Positions 44,364 to 54,553 of a stretch of DNA of 64,000 nt are shown here, in pieces. Position 1 is the first letter of the stretch. Every line of letters begins with the position of its first letter. The DNA lies in the NCBI GenBank assembly GCA_963764685.1, contig CAVXTT010000016.1, positions 248,001 through 312,000 on the forward strand, given 5' to 3'. The translations under genes and the position numbers were made by a program. The stretch comes from CAVXTT01 sp963764685 (GTDB lineage Bacteria; Bacteroidota; Ignavibacteria; Ignavibacteriales; Ignavibacteriaceae). The notes under the pieces are model-generated. The model was not told the origin of the DNA. It saw only the letters and a list, made by a program, of their open reading frames with translations, and did not search any database.

Positions 44364-45716
44364 CTATTTTATCTCTTCCTCAAGTTTCTTCTTCGGCCTG
44401 GTATTAAAATTAGTTGTTTTCCGGAATACAGGTTCAACGGTTTCCCCAAGCAGATGTTCCTTTATGTTCTTATTTTTTACTGCTTCATTCAGCAGGGGAA
44501 GGATCTCTCTGTAAGCTTTTAAAGTATAATTAATATCTTCATCCGTGTGCGAATAACTCAGGTTATGGAATCCGCTCCAGAGTATTCCTCGTTTGATCAT
44601 CTCCTGCTGTACAAATGATTTCATCTCCAGCGGATTACCTGCAAAAGCATCAAATGTAATAATTGTTCTGCACTCAAAACCTGTACATTTCGTATAATTT
44701 ATTTCCAGTTCCTTGCAAATCTTATTATATCCATTTTTTAATCTGAGTCCCTGTTTTTGTAAATGAAAAGGAACATTCTTATGTATTATCTCATTAATTG
44801 TTGCTTTGGCAGCTGCCAATGACAAAGCCTCACCGCCAAAAGTAGTAAAAAAGAATACGTCCTTTTCGAGAAGACTCATAACGTCTTTCCTGCCGGTAAG
44901 GACAGATAGGGGCATACCGTTAGCGATAGCTTTGGAAAAACAAGCCATGTCAGCTGTTACTCCAAAGTATTCCTGCGCGCCTCCCGGTGCAATTCTGAAC
45001 CCTGTCCACATTTCATCAAAGACAAGCAGAGTTCCGTTAGCTGTACATAATTCTTTAAGTTCCTGTAAATAACCTTCCTTTGGAGGTTCAAAAACAAATG
45101 GTTCAAGAATTACACAAGCAGTATCATCATCAAGCGATTCCTTTAATGAGTTAATATCATTATAATTAAATGTAAAGGTAAGTTCCTGGTTTACTTCGGG
45201 TATACCTGCATTTCTGTCAGTTACCGAAATGTACCAGTCGTGCCATCCGTGATACCCGCAGCATAAAACTTTGTTCCTTTTTGTATAAGCCCGTGCAAGT
45301 CTCACGGCAGCAGACGTGACATCTGCACCGGTTTTACTGTAACGTACAGATTCGGCACCAGGTACGACACTTCTGATTAACTCAGCAACCTCTACTTCAA
45401 GAGGATGCATAAGCGAGAAGGTAATGCCTGATCTTAACTGCTCTTCAATTGCTTTGTCGACTGCTTCATAACAATATCCCAGGGATATTGGGCCGATACC
45501 CATATTAAAATCAATGTACTCATTTCCGTCTACATCCCAGACGTGCGCCCCTTTTCCTTTTTGTAAATACTTCGGAGCTATTCCTTTAATATACTGTCCC
45601 GGTCCTTTTGCCAAAGTTTGTGTAACAGACGGTATTAAGCCCAATGCACGATTATATAATTCATCAGATTTTTTAATAACCGGATAATGTTCATTAAATC
45701 CTATTTTATTAGCCAT
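44364..45716 (-). CDS. Class III aminotransferase, glutamate-semialdehyde aminomutase-like
   Basis: A 450-residue PLP enzyme. VRYSKTGADVTSAAVRLARA, CCGYHGWHDWYISVTDRNAG and TLLVFDEMWTGFRIAPGGAQ are family motifs; the PLP lysine lies in MACFSKAIANGMPLSVLTG. It resembles HemL-type aminomutases, but in polysaccharide loci such proteins usually transaminate sugars or short keto compounds. Its C-terminus has a Lys/Glu-rich tail (RPKKKLEEEIK). Located between the transketolase C subunit and the SDR, pointing to amino group introduction on the transketolase product (inference). Confidence 0.87.
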   Translation of the reverse strand: MANKIGFNEHYPVIKKSDELYNRALGLIPSVTQTLAKGPGQYIKGIAPKYLQKGKGAHVWDVDGNEYIDFNMGIGPISLGYCYEAVDKAIEEQLRSGITFSLMHPLEVEVAELIRSVVPGAESVRYSKTGADVTSAAVRLARAYTKRNKVLCCGYHGWHDWYISVTDRNAGIPEVNQELTFTFNYNDINSLKESLDDDTACVILEPFVFEPPKEGYLQELKELCTANGTLLVFDEMWTGFRIAPGGAQEYFGVTADMACFSKAIANGMPLSVLTGRKDVMSLLEKDVFFFTTFGGEALSLAAAKATINEIIHKNVPFHLQKQGLRLKNGYNKICKELEINYTKCTGFECRTIITFDAFAGNPLEMKSFVQQEMIKRGILWSGFHNLSYSHTDEDINYTLKAYREILPLLNEAVKNKNIKEHLLGETVEPVFRKTTNFNTRPKKKLEEEIK

Positions 45717-45730
45717 TTGCTGATTACCTA

Positions 45731-46654
45731 TTAATAATGGATCAATTTCTTTTTTTCTATTCTTTGCAGGATCTTATCTGCCATAGCCGGACCTGTAAAT
45801 CCCTCATATTCAAGTACATCCTGAAGAAGTGCCGGCTTAAACCACTTATTCTCTAATGCAAACGGTATTACTTCACACATAACCCTGTTCCTGACAAGCA
45901 GCTCACAGATGATTGAATAAAGACCGCCCGTTATAAAATGGTCTTCTATCGTAATTATCAATGAGGACCTTCTGCACGATCTTAATATTGTTTCAGAATC
46001 GATAGGTTTGGGTGTGCGGATATTGATTAATCCAACAGATAAACCTTCCTGTTCGAGAATTGCTTTAGTTAAAATTGCCTGGTTCAGAAGGATCCCATAA
46101 CAGATAAGGGTAACGTCTTCACCCACCGAGAATTCCTCAGCTCTGCCGATTATGAACTCCTTATTATGTTCGATAGCGGGTTCCTGATTTGTAAACCTTA
46201 TATAGAAAGGAGCAGGGGATCTGATTATTTCAGGGAGTCCAATGAGGAGATCTTCAAGATCGGCAGGACAAAAAACATTAACATTAGGTATCCCTCTCAT
46301 AATTGACACATCCTCAATCGCCTGATGCGTAGGACCGTTTGCATCAGAGAGAAAACCCGGGACGGCACCTACCAGTTTTACGGGGAGGTTTCCAATACCG
46401 ATATCCGTCCTTATAAATTCAAATGCCCGCATTGTAAGAAATGTTGCAAGAGCGTGAACTATTGGTATTCTTCCTCTTAAGGCTAAACCTGCCGACATTC
46501 CAACCATAGTCTGCTCGGCAATACCTACATCAATAAACCGGTCTTTTATCTTGGGAGGTAAATTTCTGATAGCAGCTCGGTTTTCGGCTGTAACTACCAT
46601 TAATCGTTCGTCTTCCTGTACAAGTTTATAAAGTAACTCTTCGTAGTTCATCAT
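45731..46654 (-). CDS. Transketolase C-terminal subunit
   Basis: A 307-residue protein with the pyrimidine-binding and C-terminal domains of split transketolase: RFIDVGIAEQTMVGMSAGLA contains the catalytic glutamate that activates thiamine diphosphate, and VKLVGAVPGFLSDANGPTHQ is the next family motif. It pairs with the N-terminal subunit encoded directly upstream (4-base overlap). The pair would transfer two-carbon units between sugars, or act as a DXS-like enzyme. Not required as a housekeeping copy in this context, so a sugar-specific role is likely. Confidence 0.88.
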   Translation of the reverse strand: MMNYEELLYKLVQEDERLMVVTAENRAAIRNLPPKIKDRFIDVGIAEQTMVGMSAGLALRGRIPIVHALATFLTMRAFEFIRTDIGIGNLPVKLVGAVPGFLSDANGPTHQAIEDVSIMRGIPNVNVFCPADLEDLLIGLPEIIRSPAPFYIRFTNQEPAIEHNKEFIIGRAEEFSVGEDVTLICYGILLNQAILTKAILEQEGLSVGLINIRTPKPIDSETILRSCRRSSLIITIEDHFITGGLYSIICELLVRNRVMCEVIPFALENKWFKPALLQDVLEYEGFTGPAMADKILQRIEKKKLIHY

Positions 46655-47513
46655 CTTACAACCAGTGTTTCCGAGACCAGCTTTGCCTGTTCTCCTTTGT
46701 GCAGTTCTTCAATAAGAGCTTCTATTTCTTCAGCAGAGAAATTGCAGAACCATCTGTCAGCCCTGGCTTCTATACTGGGAAGTCCTTTCCCTCTGATTGT
46801 ATCGGCTATTATTACAGTTGGTATATTTTTTTCCGGGGGAATCAGTCCAAATGTTTTTTCCAGTTCATCAAAATCATGTCCGCTGCATCTTAAAGCTCTC
46901 CATCCGAATGCTTCAAATTTCTTTTCAAGAGGTTCCAGAGGTATTAGGTCTTCTGTTCTGATATTTGCCTGGAAATGCATTCCTGTCAACAACAGCAATC
47001 AGGTTATCAAGTTTCTTCGATGCTGCTGTCAGGCAAGCTTCCCAAATGGAGCCTTCATTTAACTCACCGTCCCCGAGAATAACAATTACTTTATTGTTTC
47101 CTCCGCTTATTTTGCAATCGTAAGCCACACCAATTGAAACTGAGAGTAAATGACCCAGCGACCCGCTGTGAAATTCAATACCAGGAATATGTGTATTCGG
47201 ATGCCAGTATATAAAATCATTTGTTGATAAATGATTTTTAAGTCTTTCCTTTTCTATAAATTCTAATTCAGCAAGAGTCCCGTATAGTGCAGGAACATCG
47301 TGTCCTTTGGATAAGAACAAATAATCTCTGGCCGGGACTTTTAACTGTATCTTTACTGATATTTAAATAATTACAGTAAAGGTAAACAAGCAGATCCGCA
47401 CAGGAGAGGGAGGCACCAATAAAACAGCCTCCGTTGGTTGCCATTCTTATTATATGCTCTCTTACCCTGAGCGCAATTGATTCAAGCTCTTCTTTAGTTT
47501 TTTTATTTTTCAT
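46651..47513 (-). pseudogene. Transketolase N-terminal subunit gene with two frame breaks
   Basis: Three overlapping frames read one protein. Frame 1 (47513 down to about 47331): MKNKKTKEELESIALRVREH, CFIGASLSCADLLVYLY. Frame 2: DYLFLSKGHDVPALYGTLAE, GSLGHLLSVSIGVAYD and the thiamine-diphosphate motif VIVILGDGELNEGSIWEACL. Frame 3 (from about 46975): FQANIRTEDLIPLEPLEKKF to IADTIRGKGLPSIEARAD and a stop at 46651. Each change corresponds to one extra base (near 47331 and 46974). Corrected length about 287 codons, normal for the subunit. The partner gene is intact, so sequencing error is as likely as decay. Confidence 0.82.
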
Positions 47514-48331
47514 TTAATACTCTGGTCTGATCGGCACCAATAGTTTTAAGTTCGTGCAGATGGTTTCTGTACCAGTTTACGCCAACATATTTTTTATTTA
47601 GTTCCTTAATTTCAGGATGTCTTCTCAGTAATTCAAGAATATCATTCAAGTGAAAAGAGAGTATTGTAAGGGTATAGCCGATCATAAACTTCTTTTATAA
47701 AAAGTAATCTTCAGGATAATCAATTGTCCATCTCTCCGTCATTGAATAGTCCAAACCTGTTTCCCAGACAAACATTCCCTATCTTAAAGAGGTCAGGATG
47801 TTCCCAGATATAAGGAGTTGTATGTTCTCTTTCCATCGGGAGTGAGGCATTATCATGGCATTTCTTAAGAGCATCCATAGTAAAGATCTCAACATCATTG
47901 CCGTCGGGATAAGATGCGGGATGTAAATTACTGACATAATCAAAACCGGGATTATTTACAAAATATGATAGAACTTTAGTAATTACCCGGGGGTCTATTA
48001 ATGGAACATCGGAAGGAATCTTAACCACGGCATCTGCATTATAAAATAGACCGGCCAGGTAATGTCTGTCTAGCAGGTCTGTAAGATGCCCGCGAAATAC
48101 TTCTATATTTTTCATTCTGCAGAAATCAAATAATGCATTTTCTTCAGGTATATCAGGAATTGCTGCAACAATTTTTCCTGAGAGGGGGGATGCCTGTATA
48201 CGTTCAATAAGCCGTATCAAAAGTTCTTTACCGGCAAGAGGTAGCAGAATCTTTCCCGGTAACCTGGTAGAGGTTATTCGAGCCTGTACTACTGTTACTA
48301 TTCTAATATTTGAGTCTTGATAATTCCCCAT
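47503..48331 (-). pseudogene. SpsF-like cytidylyltransferase gene with three frame breaks
   Basis: The first frame (48331-47720) gives VTVVQARITSTRLPGKILLP and VKIPSDVPLIDPRVI, the nucleotidyltransferase signature of the SpsF/NeuA-type family. After GLFNDGE the reading moves through other frames: RWTIDYPEDYF, IKEVYDRLYPYNTLFS, and NDILELLRRHPEIKELNKKY with VGVNWYRNHLHELKTIGA to a stop at 47503. All are the normal SpsF C-terminus. Breaks lie near 47735 (one base gained), 47700 (one lost in an A/T run) and 47651 (one gained). It probably activates the ulosonic acid as a CMP-sugar. The ATG directly follows the stop of the upstream gene. Confidence 0.8.
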
Positions 48332-49370
48332 TTATTCTATCCTGATGACTCTTTTGGGAATAAGTCTTTTCCTTCGCTTAAACTTGTTTCTATTCTTTCG
48401 CTCAGGTACTGTCATTTGCATTAACTGTCTCGCCGCCTGGGATATATTAAATGCAGAACGTCCTCCATTTTGTTCCGGCAGCAAAGTCTTTAAATCCTTC
48501 AACATCAAAATCGGAGTGAACCTCCTTACCCAGTGCGAGTCCTATATAAGATACAGTCGAGAATTTAGTTAACAAAACATCACAGTTTGCAACCATATGC
48601 GATGTGTTTCCAGAGGCATAAATCAATGCGCCGGGCGCATAAAGATTTATTTCTGCCGTTGCACGTTCAACATTTTCATTGGGGTGCAGTTTAAATATTA
48701 ATTGCCTTCCATCAGCAATTTTCACAGCCTTTCTTATAAAAGCTTTTCTATTCTCATATTTAAATGTTTCCCTCGAATCGGATGTCGCTGCAAGTACATA
48801 TCCTTTATGGGGGAAGTCATTAATGAGAAGAGATTTACAATCATCATAGTTGGGAATTCCTGTTACGACTATCTTTTCTTCCTTTATTCCCTTAGAAATA
48901 AAGAAATTTTTGTAACCTTCTGAAGCGACACAAAAAGTATGATAAAGATCGGAAAGTCCGGTGGCCGAGGTGCTTGCAAGATAACGGGGGAACCCAAAAT
49001 TCTTAACGAGTTTGTATATAAAGGTTTCCGGGTCAGTCATTCCCTCCTGGACGAGTATTATTTTAGTGTCAAGAATATTCTTGGGGACAATTAAATCACT
49101 GCAGGTAAACACCAGGTCATATTGATTTTGTTTTCCCCCTTCATCAAGAGGCAGCTCGTGGAGATTTATATAATCGAGGGTTCTTTTTTTGAATTGACCC
49201 CCCAGAATAGTGAAATTTAATATCCGGCTTTTCGCCAGCATTTTTATGAAACCATCACCATAATATGGGGAAAACCAGCACTCAAAATCAGTAAAATAGC
49301 TTGAAATTTGATGCATCATTGAGGTCTGATTTACAGACCCGCAGATAAAAAGAATTTTTCGGTTATTCAT
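48332..49370 (-). CDS. Putative GT-B glycosyltransferase (CDP-glycerophosphotransferase-like), frame break near the 3' end
   Basis: The open frame 49370-48447 gives 307 residues beginning KILFICGSVNQTSMMHQISS, with KIILVQEGMTDPETFIYKLV, VVTGIPNYDDCKSLL, QLIFKLHPNENVERATAEI and NCDVLLTKFSTVSYIGLALG. The HPN and CD.L.T.FST.S segments resemble the CDP-glycerophosphotransferase and polysialyltransferase-like group. Near 48484 the reading shifts by one base and continues LLPEQNGGRSAFNISQAARQ to a stop at 48332-48334, immediately before the ATG of the SpsF gene. First gene of the minus-strand locus; likely adds the sugar made by the genes that follow (inference). Confidence 0.65.
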
Positions 49371-49608
49371 AATAATTCATCGCCGAAAATAGAGTGCCAT
49401 TGTAAGGACAATGTTAATTAATGGTTAAAGAATTATTAAAATTGGACTACCCGTCTACTCAAAATATCCCGATTATTGATAAATTACAAGAACATTAAGT
49501 ATTTTCGATCCGGAACCAGTTTAATTGAGACAAGCGTCAAACTTTCCTCACTCTTGATATGCACTTAGGTAATTCTTAAATTCTCCCCTATAATATCGGA
49601 ATTACTTT

Positions 49609-50550
49609 ATGAAGCTGATAAAGCCTCCCAAATTGAATAAAGGTGATTTTGTTGGCATAATTTCACCAGCCTCCACTCCTGAAGATCCATCCAGAATTGA
49701 AAACGGGATCAGATACCTCGAAAGCCTTGGTTATAAAGTCATAAAAGGTAAACATCTCGATAAGGTTTTTGGTTATCTGGCCGGTACTGACGAAGAAAGA
49801 CTGGATGATTTTCATTCGATGTTTATGGATAAGAAAATACGTGCAATTTTTTGCCTTAGGGGTGGATACGGTGCCTCAAGGCTATTGGACAAGCTTGATT
49901 ATCCTCTAATAAGGAAAAACCCAAAGATCCTTGTCGGGTACAGCGATATCACGTCTTTGCAATCAGGGATACTTCAGAAAACAGGACTTGTAACATTTGC
50001 AGGTCCTATGCTTGCGGTTGATTTTGCAGAGGAAGTGAGTTCTTATGTCGAGGAGTCCTTCTGGCGTATAATTACCTCTACTAAAAAGATTGGTAAAATA
50101 AAAACTCCTGAACACGAAAGATTGAGCAATGTTACCAGGGGAAAAGCATCTGGCAGTCTTATGGGTGGGAATCTATCAATCGTTAATTCTCTTATTGGTA
50201 CCGATTATCTTCCAAATCTAAAGGATAACATATTATTCCTCGAGGAAGTTAGTGAAATGCCGTACCGGATCGACCGGATGCTTAATCAGCTGCGGCTTGC
50301 AGGCATATTCAGTAAAGTAAAAGGGATTATTCTCGGCGCCTTTGTGGACTGCAACGAGCACGATCCACAGAAAAGAACTTTAACACTCGGGGAAGTTATA
50401 GAAGGGTACTTCGGAAAACTTAAGATACCCGTTATTTATAACTTTCCGAACGGACACATAAGAGACCTGTTCACTCTTCCCTATGGGCTTAATACAAAGA
50501 TAAATGCAAACGATTGCACTGTTGAAATAACAGAAGGTGCAGTAAGTTAA
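49609..50550 (+). CDS. LD-carboxypeptidase (S66 family)
   Basis: A 313-residue cytoplasmic serine peptidase. Nucleophile in KILVGYSDITSLQSG, glutamate in ILFLEEVSEMPYRID, histidine in NFPNGHIRDLFTLPYG; also AIFCLRGGYGASRLLDKL typical of LdcA/MccF proteins. It removes the terminal D-Ala from tetrapeptides in peptidoglycan recycling, or detoxifies peptide antibiotics in MccF-type members; the length and residues fit the LdcA group. Its end overlaps the convergent ispE stop by 4 bases. Confidence 0.9.
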   Translation: MKLIKPPKLNKGDFVGIISPASTPEDPSRIENGIRYLESLGYKVIKGKHLDKVFGYLAGTDEERLDDFHSMFMDKKIRAIFCLRGGYGASRLLDKLDYPLIRKNPKILVGYSDITSLQSGILQKTGLVTFAGPMLAVDFAEEVSSYVEESFWRIITSTKKIGKIKTPEHERLSNVTRGKASGSLMGGNLSIVNSLIGTDYLPNLKDNILFLEEVSEMPYRIDRMLNQLRLAGIFSKVKGIILGAFVDCNEHDPQKRTLTLGEVIEGYFGKLKIPVIYNFPNGHIRDLFTLPYGLNTKINANDCTVEITEGAVS

Positions 50551-51371
50551 ATGGGCTTGTGGAGGAATGTATAATAAGATTCTCTAAATTCTTTCTCAGC
50601 AATTAAAGCTGTTTCCATTTCCTCATAGATTCCAAAAACAGTAGATCCCGATCCTGTCATAAGGGAAAATAATGCCCCCGTGTAATACATCTTGCTTTTT
50701 ATGTCCCCTATTTCAGGATATGCATCAAAAATTACAGGTTCAAAATCATTTGTAACGAATTCCTTTAATGCGACATAATCGGGTGTAGAGAGGAATATAT
50801 TTCTTAAGTCATAAACAGGAGGGGCGGGCATTATTCTCTGAAATGCAGATCTTGTCTGTATATGGATCCCCGGATTTACAATCAGAATAGGATAAGGAAT
50901 ATTTAAGTTCACGGGCTGAAGTATTTCACCTCTTGACTCAGCAAAAGAGGGAAGGGGATTCAGAAAAAAAGGAACATCGCTTCCAAGCGTGAAGGCAATC
51001 TCTCTAAGATTGCCGGATGTTAGTTTTAGATCAAAGTTTTTATTCAGATACAGGAGTATGGCAGCCGCATCTGAACTTCCTCCACCCAATCCAGCGCCTA
51101 CAGGGATATTCTTAAGAAGAAAAATATCCAGATTAAATGTTCTGTGTGCTTCTTCTTCCATTAATTGAACAGCCTTAAGAATAAGATTATTATCATCCTG
51201 TTCAAGCGGCTTATTGGAACATTTGAAACTTAATTTCTCTGAAGGAACAATTGTAATTTCATCGTAAAGGCTGATCGGATAAAATATTGTATTTAGATCG
51301 TGATAACCGTCCTTCCTTTTACGTATTACATTAAGGCCAAGGTTTATCTTCGCAGGTGCCCTAATTACCAT
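50547..51371 (-). CDS. ispE: 4-diphosphocytidyl-2-C-methyl-D-erythritol kinase
   Basis: A 274-residue GHMP kinase of the MEP isoprenoid pathway. N-terminal VIRAPAKINLGLNVIRKRKD with the catalytic lysine, ATP loop NIPVGAGLGGGSSDAAAILL, and C-terminal SLMTGSGSTVFGIYEEME. Length is normal. It phosphorylates CDP-methylerythritol. It starts 11 bases inside the end of the homocysteine S-methyltransferase gene, so the two are cotranscribed. Confidence 0.93.
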   Translation of the reverse strand: MVIRAPAKINLGLNVIRKRKDGYHDLNTIFYPISLYDEITIVPSEKLSFKCSNKPLEQDDNNLILKAVQLMEEEAHRTFNLDIFLLKNIPVGAGLGGGSSDAAAILLYLNKNFDLKLTSGNLREIAFTLGSDVPFFLNPLPSFAESRGEILQPVNLNIPYPILIVNPGIHIQTRSAFQRIMPAPPVYDLRNIFLSTPDYVALKEFVTNDFEPVIFDAYPEIGDIKSKMYYTGALFSLMTGSGSTVFGIYEEMETALIAEKEFRESYYTFLHKPI

Positions 51372-52243
51372 CTCTCAGCTCGAATAGTTCTTTGATCTTA
51401 TGGATATGTCCGGGAGAGGAACCACAGCAGGCACCCACAAAGGCAGGATGTAATGTAAGGAATTCTTTTACATAGGAAGAATATTCTTCGGGATATATAC
51501 CGCACTTAATATCCTTATCCTTATAACCGCCGTCCCCGCAGTTCAAATAAAAGCCTGAATTGTAATCTCCTGTACCCTCCTGTAGCATTTTTCTGAAAGT
51601 TCCGGGCATAATACAGTTAAATCCAATTGCCAGAGGTCCGTGCTCCCGAATAAAAGGCAGAACATCCCTGACCTTTTCACCTGACAGAAGTTTTAATGAC
51701 TCATCGAAAAAGAGACTCAAAACATATGGTATTCTATTCTTTGAGCAGTAGGCGCAGATTATCTGTATCTCATCCAGGTGACTCTGAGTTTCATTCAATA
51801 TCAGGTCGGAGCCGTTATCTATAAGTAAATCAATATGTTTATGGTGATTATATTCTAATTTACTTATATGTTAATGTCCTGTCCCTCTGATAACAGTCTT
51901 CGGCCGGGGCATTTGAGCCGGCAATCAGGATCACTGTGCTGCCTTTTGCTTCTTTGGCGATTTGAACTGCAGCTTTTACCTGTTCTTTTGAGGTGTGCTC
52001 CGCAGCTGAAGGATTCGTCCTGAACGTATTGGTGGTAATTATGTCTGCTCCCGCATCGATATACTCTTTGTATATGGAGAAGACTTTTTCAGGATAGAGG
52101 AGGTTAGCGTGGGACATCCATAACTGAGGGTGTGGTTCCACTCCTTTCTGCTGAAGAAGACTCCCCATAGCACCGTCAAGTATCAGGGGTCTTTTTATTC
52201 TTTTGGCGAAGGAGAAGAGATTAAATTCATTTAGAAAGCTCAT
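51361..52243 (-). pseudogene. Homocysteine S-methyltransferase gene with a frame break
   Basis: Start chosen at ATG 52243 (MSFLNEFNLFSFAKRIKRP), in ATGA overlap with the stop of the glycosyltransferase gene upstream. First frame: PLILDGAMGSLLQQKGVEPH, DAGADIITTNTFRTN, VILIAGSNAPAEDCYQRD. Near 51868 homology shifts by one base to KLEYNHHKHIDLLIDNGSDL, and continues AIGFNCIMPGTFRKMLQ to the zinc-binding FVGACCGSSPGHIHKIKELF with a stop at 51361. The Cys residues GFNC and GACCGS are the zinc ligands of the MetH/BHMT-type S-methyltransferase domain. It would methylate homocysteine with an S-methyl donor. The break looks like one extra base. Confidence 0.82.
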
Positions 52244-53381
52244 ATACCCCGCCCGAAACTTTTTTTTAAAGAAGGATTCCACTTCTTCAACTATTCGGTT
52301 CAGGTCAATCAGATTAATGCATTCAAGATCATAAGGGCATTGCTGTTTCCAGCAGGGAGAGCAGAATAAATCATGAGGATATAGTTTTATTCCCCGGTCG
52401 TATAAGATCTATTTCTGTCCAGCAGCTTACTCCAAACCAGGCTATTACATATTTCTTCAGTGCAATTGCCAGGTGCATTCCGAATGAATCACCGGTAATA
52501 ATTATATCAGGTATGCTTTCAAAGCAGGCACCTTTTCTTACACCCATATTAGCAGGAGTATTTATAATTCTTCCTTCAAAATGAGAATAAATTACATTGT
52601 TTCTTTCCTCATCTTCAGGACCACCAAGAAGCAGTATCTTATACTTACCTTTTTCAAGCAGACGTGTTAATAAGAAAAAGATGCTGATCAATCGTCATCT
52701 TCTTATTGGGGAAGAGCTCAGAACAGCCTGTATTAAATCCAATTACAGCATCTTCGTTCGATTAGATGGTTATTCTGTTTTATACTTTTCGATAAATTGA
52801 AGTTCTTCAGAAGTAAAATTAAACGTATATTCATCCCTTAAATAATCAACTTCAAAAGTTTCAGCAAGGTAATCCTGTCCGGTTCTCTGATTTACCCGGA
52901 ACTTAAGGTTATCATCCATTCCAAGATTGTAATTATAATAAGCTCCTTTATTAAGAGGATATATTTTACCGTTTTTGTTAACCCCGAATCCCAGCTTAGT
53001 TCTTTGCATTCACCAAATTTATTACAGCACCCGAGCGCTGCGATTTATCAACATTCATCGCTATATCAAATTCCAACTGCTGAAGAATTGATAATGATTC
53101 AAAATCATATTGTAAACCTTATCGATATACTGATTATTTCACAGCAGCGGGGCAGCATTCTTTAAGGTAATCCAGGTAATTGTTGAAACCGGATATTTTC
53201 TTTTTATGGCAGGGAGCTGTGCAGTCGTCATTAAGACATCCCCCATAGCATCAAGATTTATAATAAGGATCTTTTTTCCCTCATCTATTTTATCTTTACA
53301 ACCATCTTCCCAGCAATTATGATCAGGATAGCAGGGTTTATAGCCTGTAAAACGCTTGCAATCAGGAATATCTCTTGCCAT
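52240..53381 (-). pseudogene. Heptosyltransferase-like glycosyltransferase (GT9) with many frame breaks
   Basis: Reading starts MARDIPDCKRFTGYKPCYPD, then KKILIINLDAMGDVLMTTAQ, the typical GT9/ADP-heptose transferase opening. After NAAPLL there is an in-frame TGA, followed in the same frame by NNQYIDKVYN, then pieces in changing frames: LQQLEFDIAMNVDKSQRSGA, TKLGFGVNKNGKIYPLNKGA, DAVIGFNTGCSELFPNKKMT, RLLEKGKYKILLLGGPEDEE, IIITGDSFGMHLAIALKKYV, DLFCSPCWKQQCPYDLECIN. All belong in order to one GT9 protein of about 380 residues. At least six frame changes are needed. The end TGA (52240) overlaps the next ATG if one A is removed from the run at 52260. Lipopolysaccharide core assembly is the usual role. 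Confidence 0.7.
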
Positions 53382-53473
53382 AAAATTAAGGAATTTGTTA
53401 ATTGTTATCGATTTAATAACTTTTGAAGCACAAATATAGTTAAAGATTGAGCTTCTAAACAGGTATATAAATA

Positions 53474-54553
53474 TTGACAAAATTGTCCATTTTCCAATTC
53501 AGCTTCGGGGACGGCTATGCCGGAAGCGCGCGTATTGCCCTGCAGAGCTCAGAACTACTCTTAAAAAGGGGACATACAGTAACCCTTTTTGTATCTAAAA
53601 ATTCCCTTACTGAAAAGAGAGGTAAAGCTGCCGGAATACCTTTGGCTGCCTATGATACTTCCATTCCTTACAAGGAACTTAAAGATGGAGTTTATGAACA
53701 ATATTATAAACAGCGTCCTGAAATTATAATCGGTCATCACTCGCTTGACCGCAAGATTGGTATCTCAATGAGAAGGAAGTTCGGCAGGGATGTTATTAAT
53801 ATTGCTTACAGGCATAATGTCAGCAAAAGTGTACCGGTTATTGGTTCATTCATTTATAATATGTATTCAGATCATCTTATTGCCTGCAGCGGGGGAGTTA
53901 AACAGAGCCTGGTTTCCTCCGGTATCAGGGAAAGTAAAGTTGAAGTAATTTACAACGGAATTGATGTTCCTGCGGATCTGAATTCAGTAAGCGGAGAAGA
54001 AGTAAAGAAAAGATTCTCACTGCATAATAAAAGAGTCTTAGGCTTGTCTACCTGGTTTCATAAAGAGAGGAAAGGGTTTGATATTCTGTTCAACGCCTAC
54101 TCAAAACTAAATGCAGATTATGTGCTTTTTCTTGTAGGGGTTACGGGAGATGACAGGCAGGCAGTTATAAATTATGCTTCTGAATTCGGGATATCCAAGG
54201 ATAAAATAATCCTGCCGGGTTATGTAGATAATATCTGGGAATATTATAAGGCAATGGATATTTTTCTACTTCCCTCACGCTCTGAAGGATTTTCACTCGC
54301 CCTTCTTGAAGCAGCCGCAGCCAAGGTACCAATCATAGCATCGAACATACCCGGGAATAATGAATTTATAAAGAACGGAGTGAATGGTATCCTGTTTAAT
54401 GTAGAGAAGCCTGCTGAACTTGCAGCAGGTGTTGAGCGTTTATTCAATGATAAGAAGATGGCAGGTGTATTTTCAGATTGTGCTTACCGGAGTGTAATGA
54501 ATATTTACACCATCGGGCATTATGCCGCCACCCTGGAGCAGTTTCTGTTATAG
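53474..54553 (+). CDS. Family 4 glycosyltransferase
   Basis: A 359-residue GT-B enzyme with a TTG start (MTKLSIFQFSFGDGYAGSAR). Acceptor-side loop FGDGYAGSARIALQSSELLL, central KVEVIYNGIDVPADL, donor domain LSTWFHKERKGFDILFNAYS and KDKIILPGYVDNIWEYYKAM, and the EX7E motif in SRSEGFSLALLEAAAAKVPI. Retaining transfer from an NDP-sugar in surface polysaccharide assembly is expected. It is intact, although the divergent and convergent glycosyltransferase genes around it are full of frame breaks. Confidence 0.9.
   Translation: MTKLSIFQFSFGDGYAGSARIALQSSELLLKRGHTVTLFVSKNSLTEKRGKAAGIPLAAYDTSIPYKELKDGVYEQYYKQRPEIIIGHHSLDRKIGISMRRKFGRDVINIAYRHNVSKSVPVIGSFIYNMYSDHLIACSGGVKQSLVSSGIRESKVEVIYNGIDVPADLNSVSGEEVKKRFSLHNKRVLGLSTWFHKERKGFDILFNAYSKLNADYVLFLVGVTGDDRQAVINYASEFGISKDKIILPGYVDNIWEYYKAMDIFLLPSRSEGFSLALLEAAAAKVPIIASNIPGNNEFIKNGVNGILFNVEKPAELAAGVERLFNDKKMAGVFSDCAYRSVMNIYTIGHYAATLEQFLL

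Noticed and set aside
53139..53381. Recoded TGA (selenocysteine or stop read-through) in the first GT9 gene
   Set aside because: The TGA after NAAPLL is in frame with further homology, but the gene has many other frame faults, so a sequence error or decay is simpler; no SECIS-like element looked for beyond inspection.
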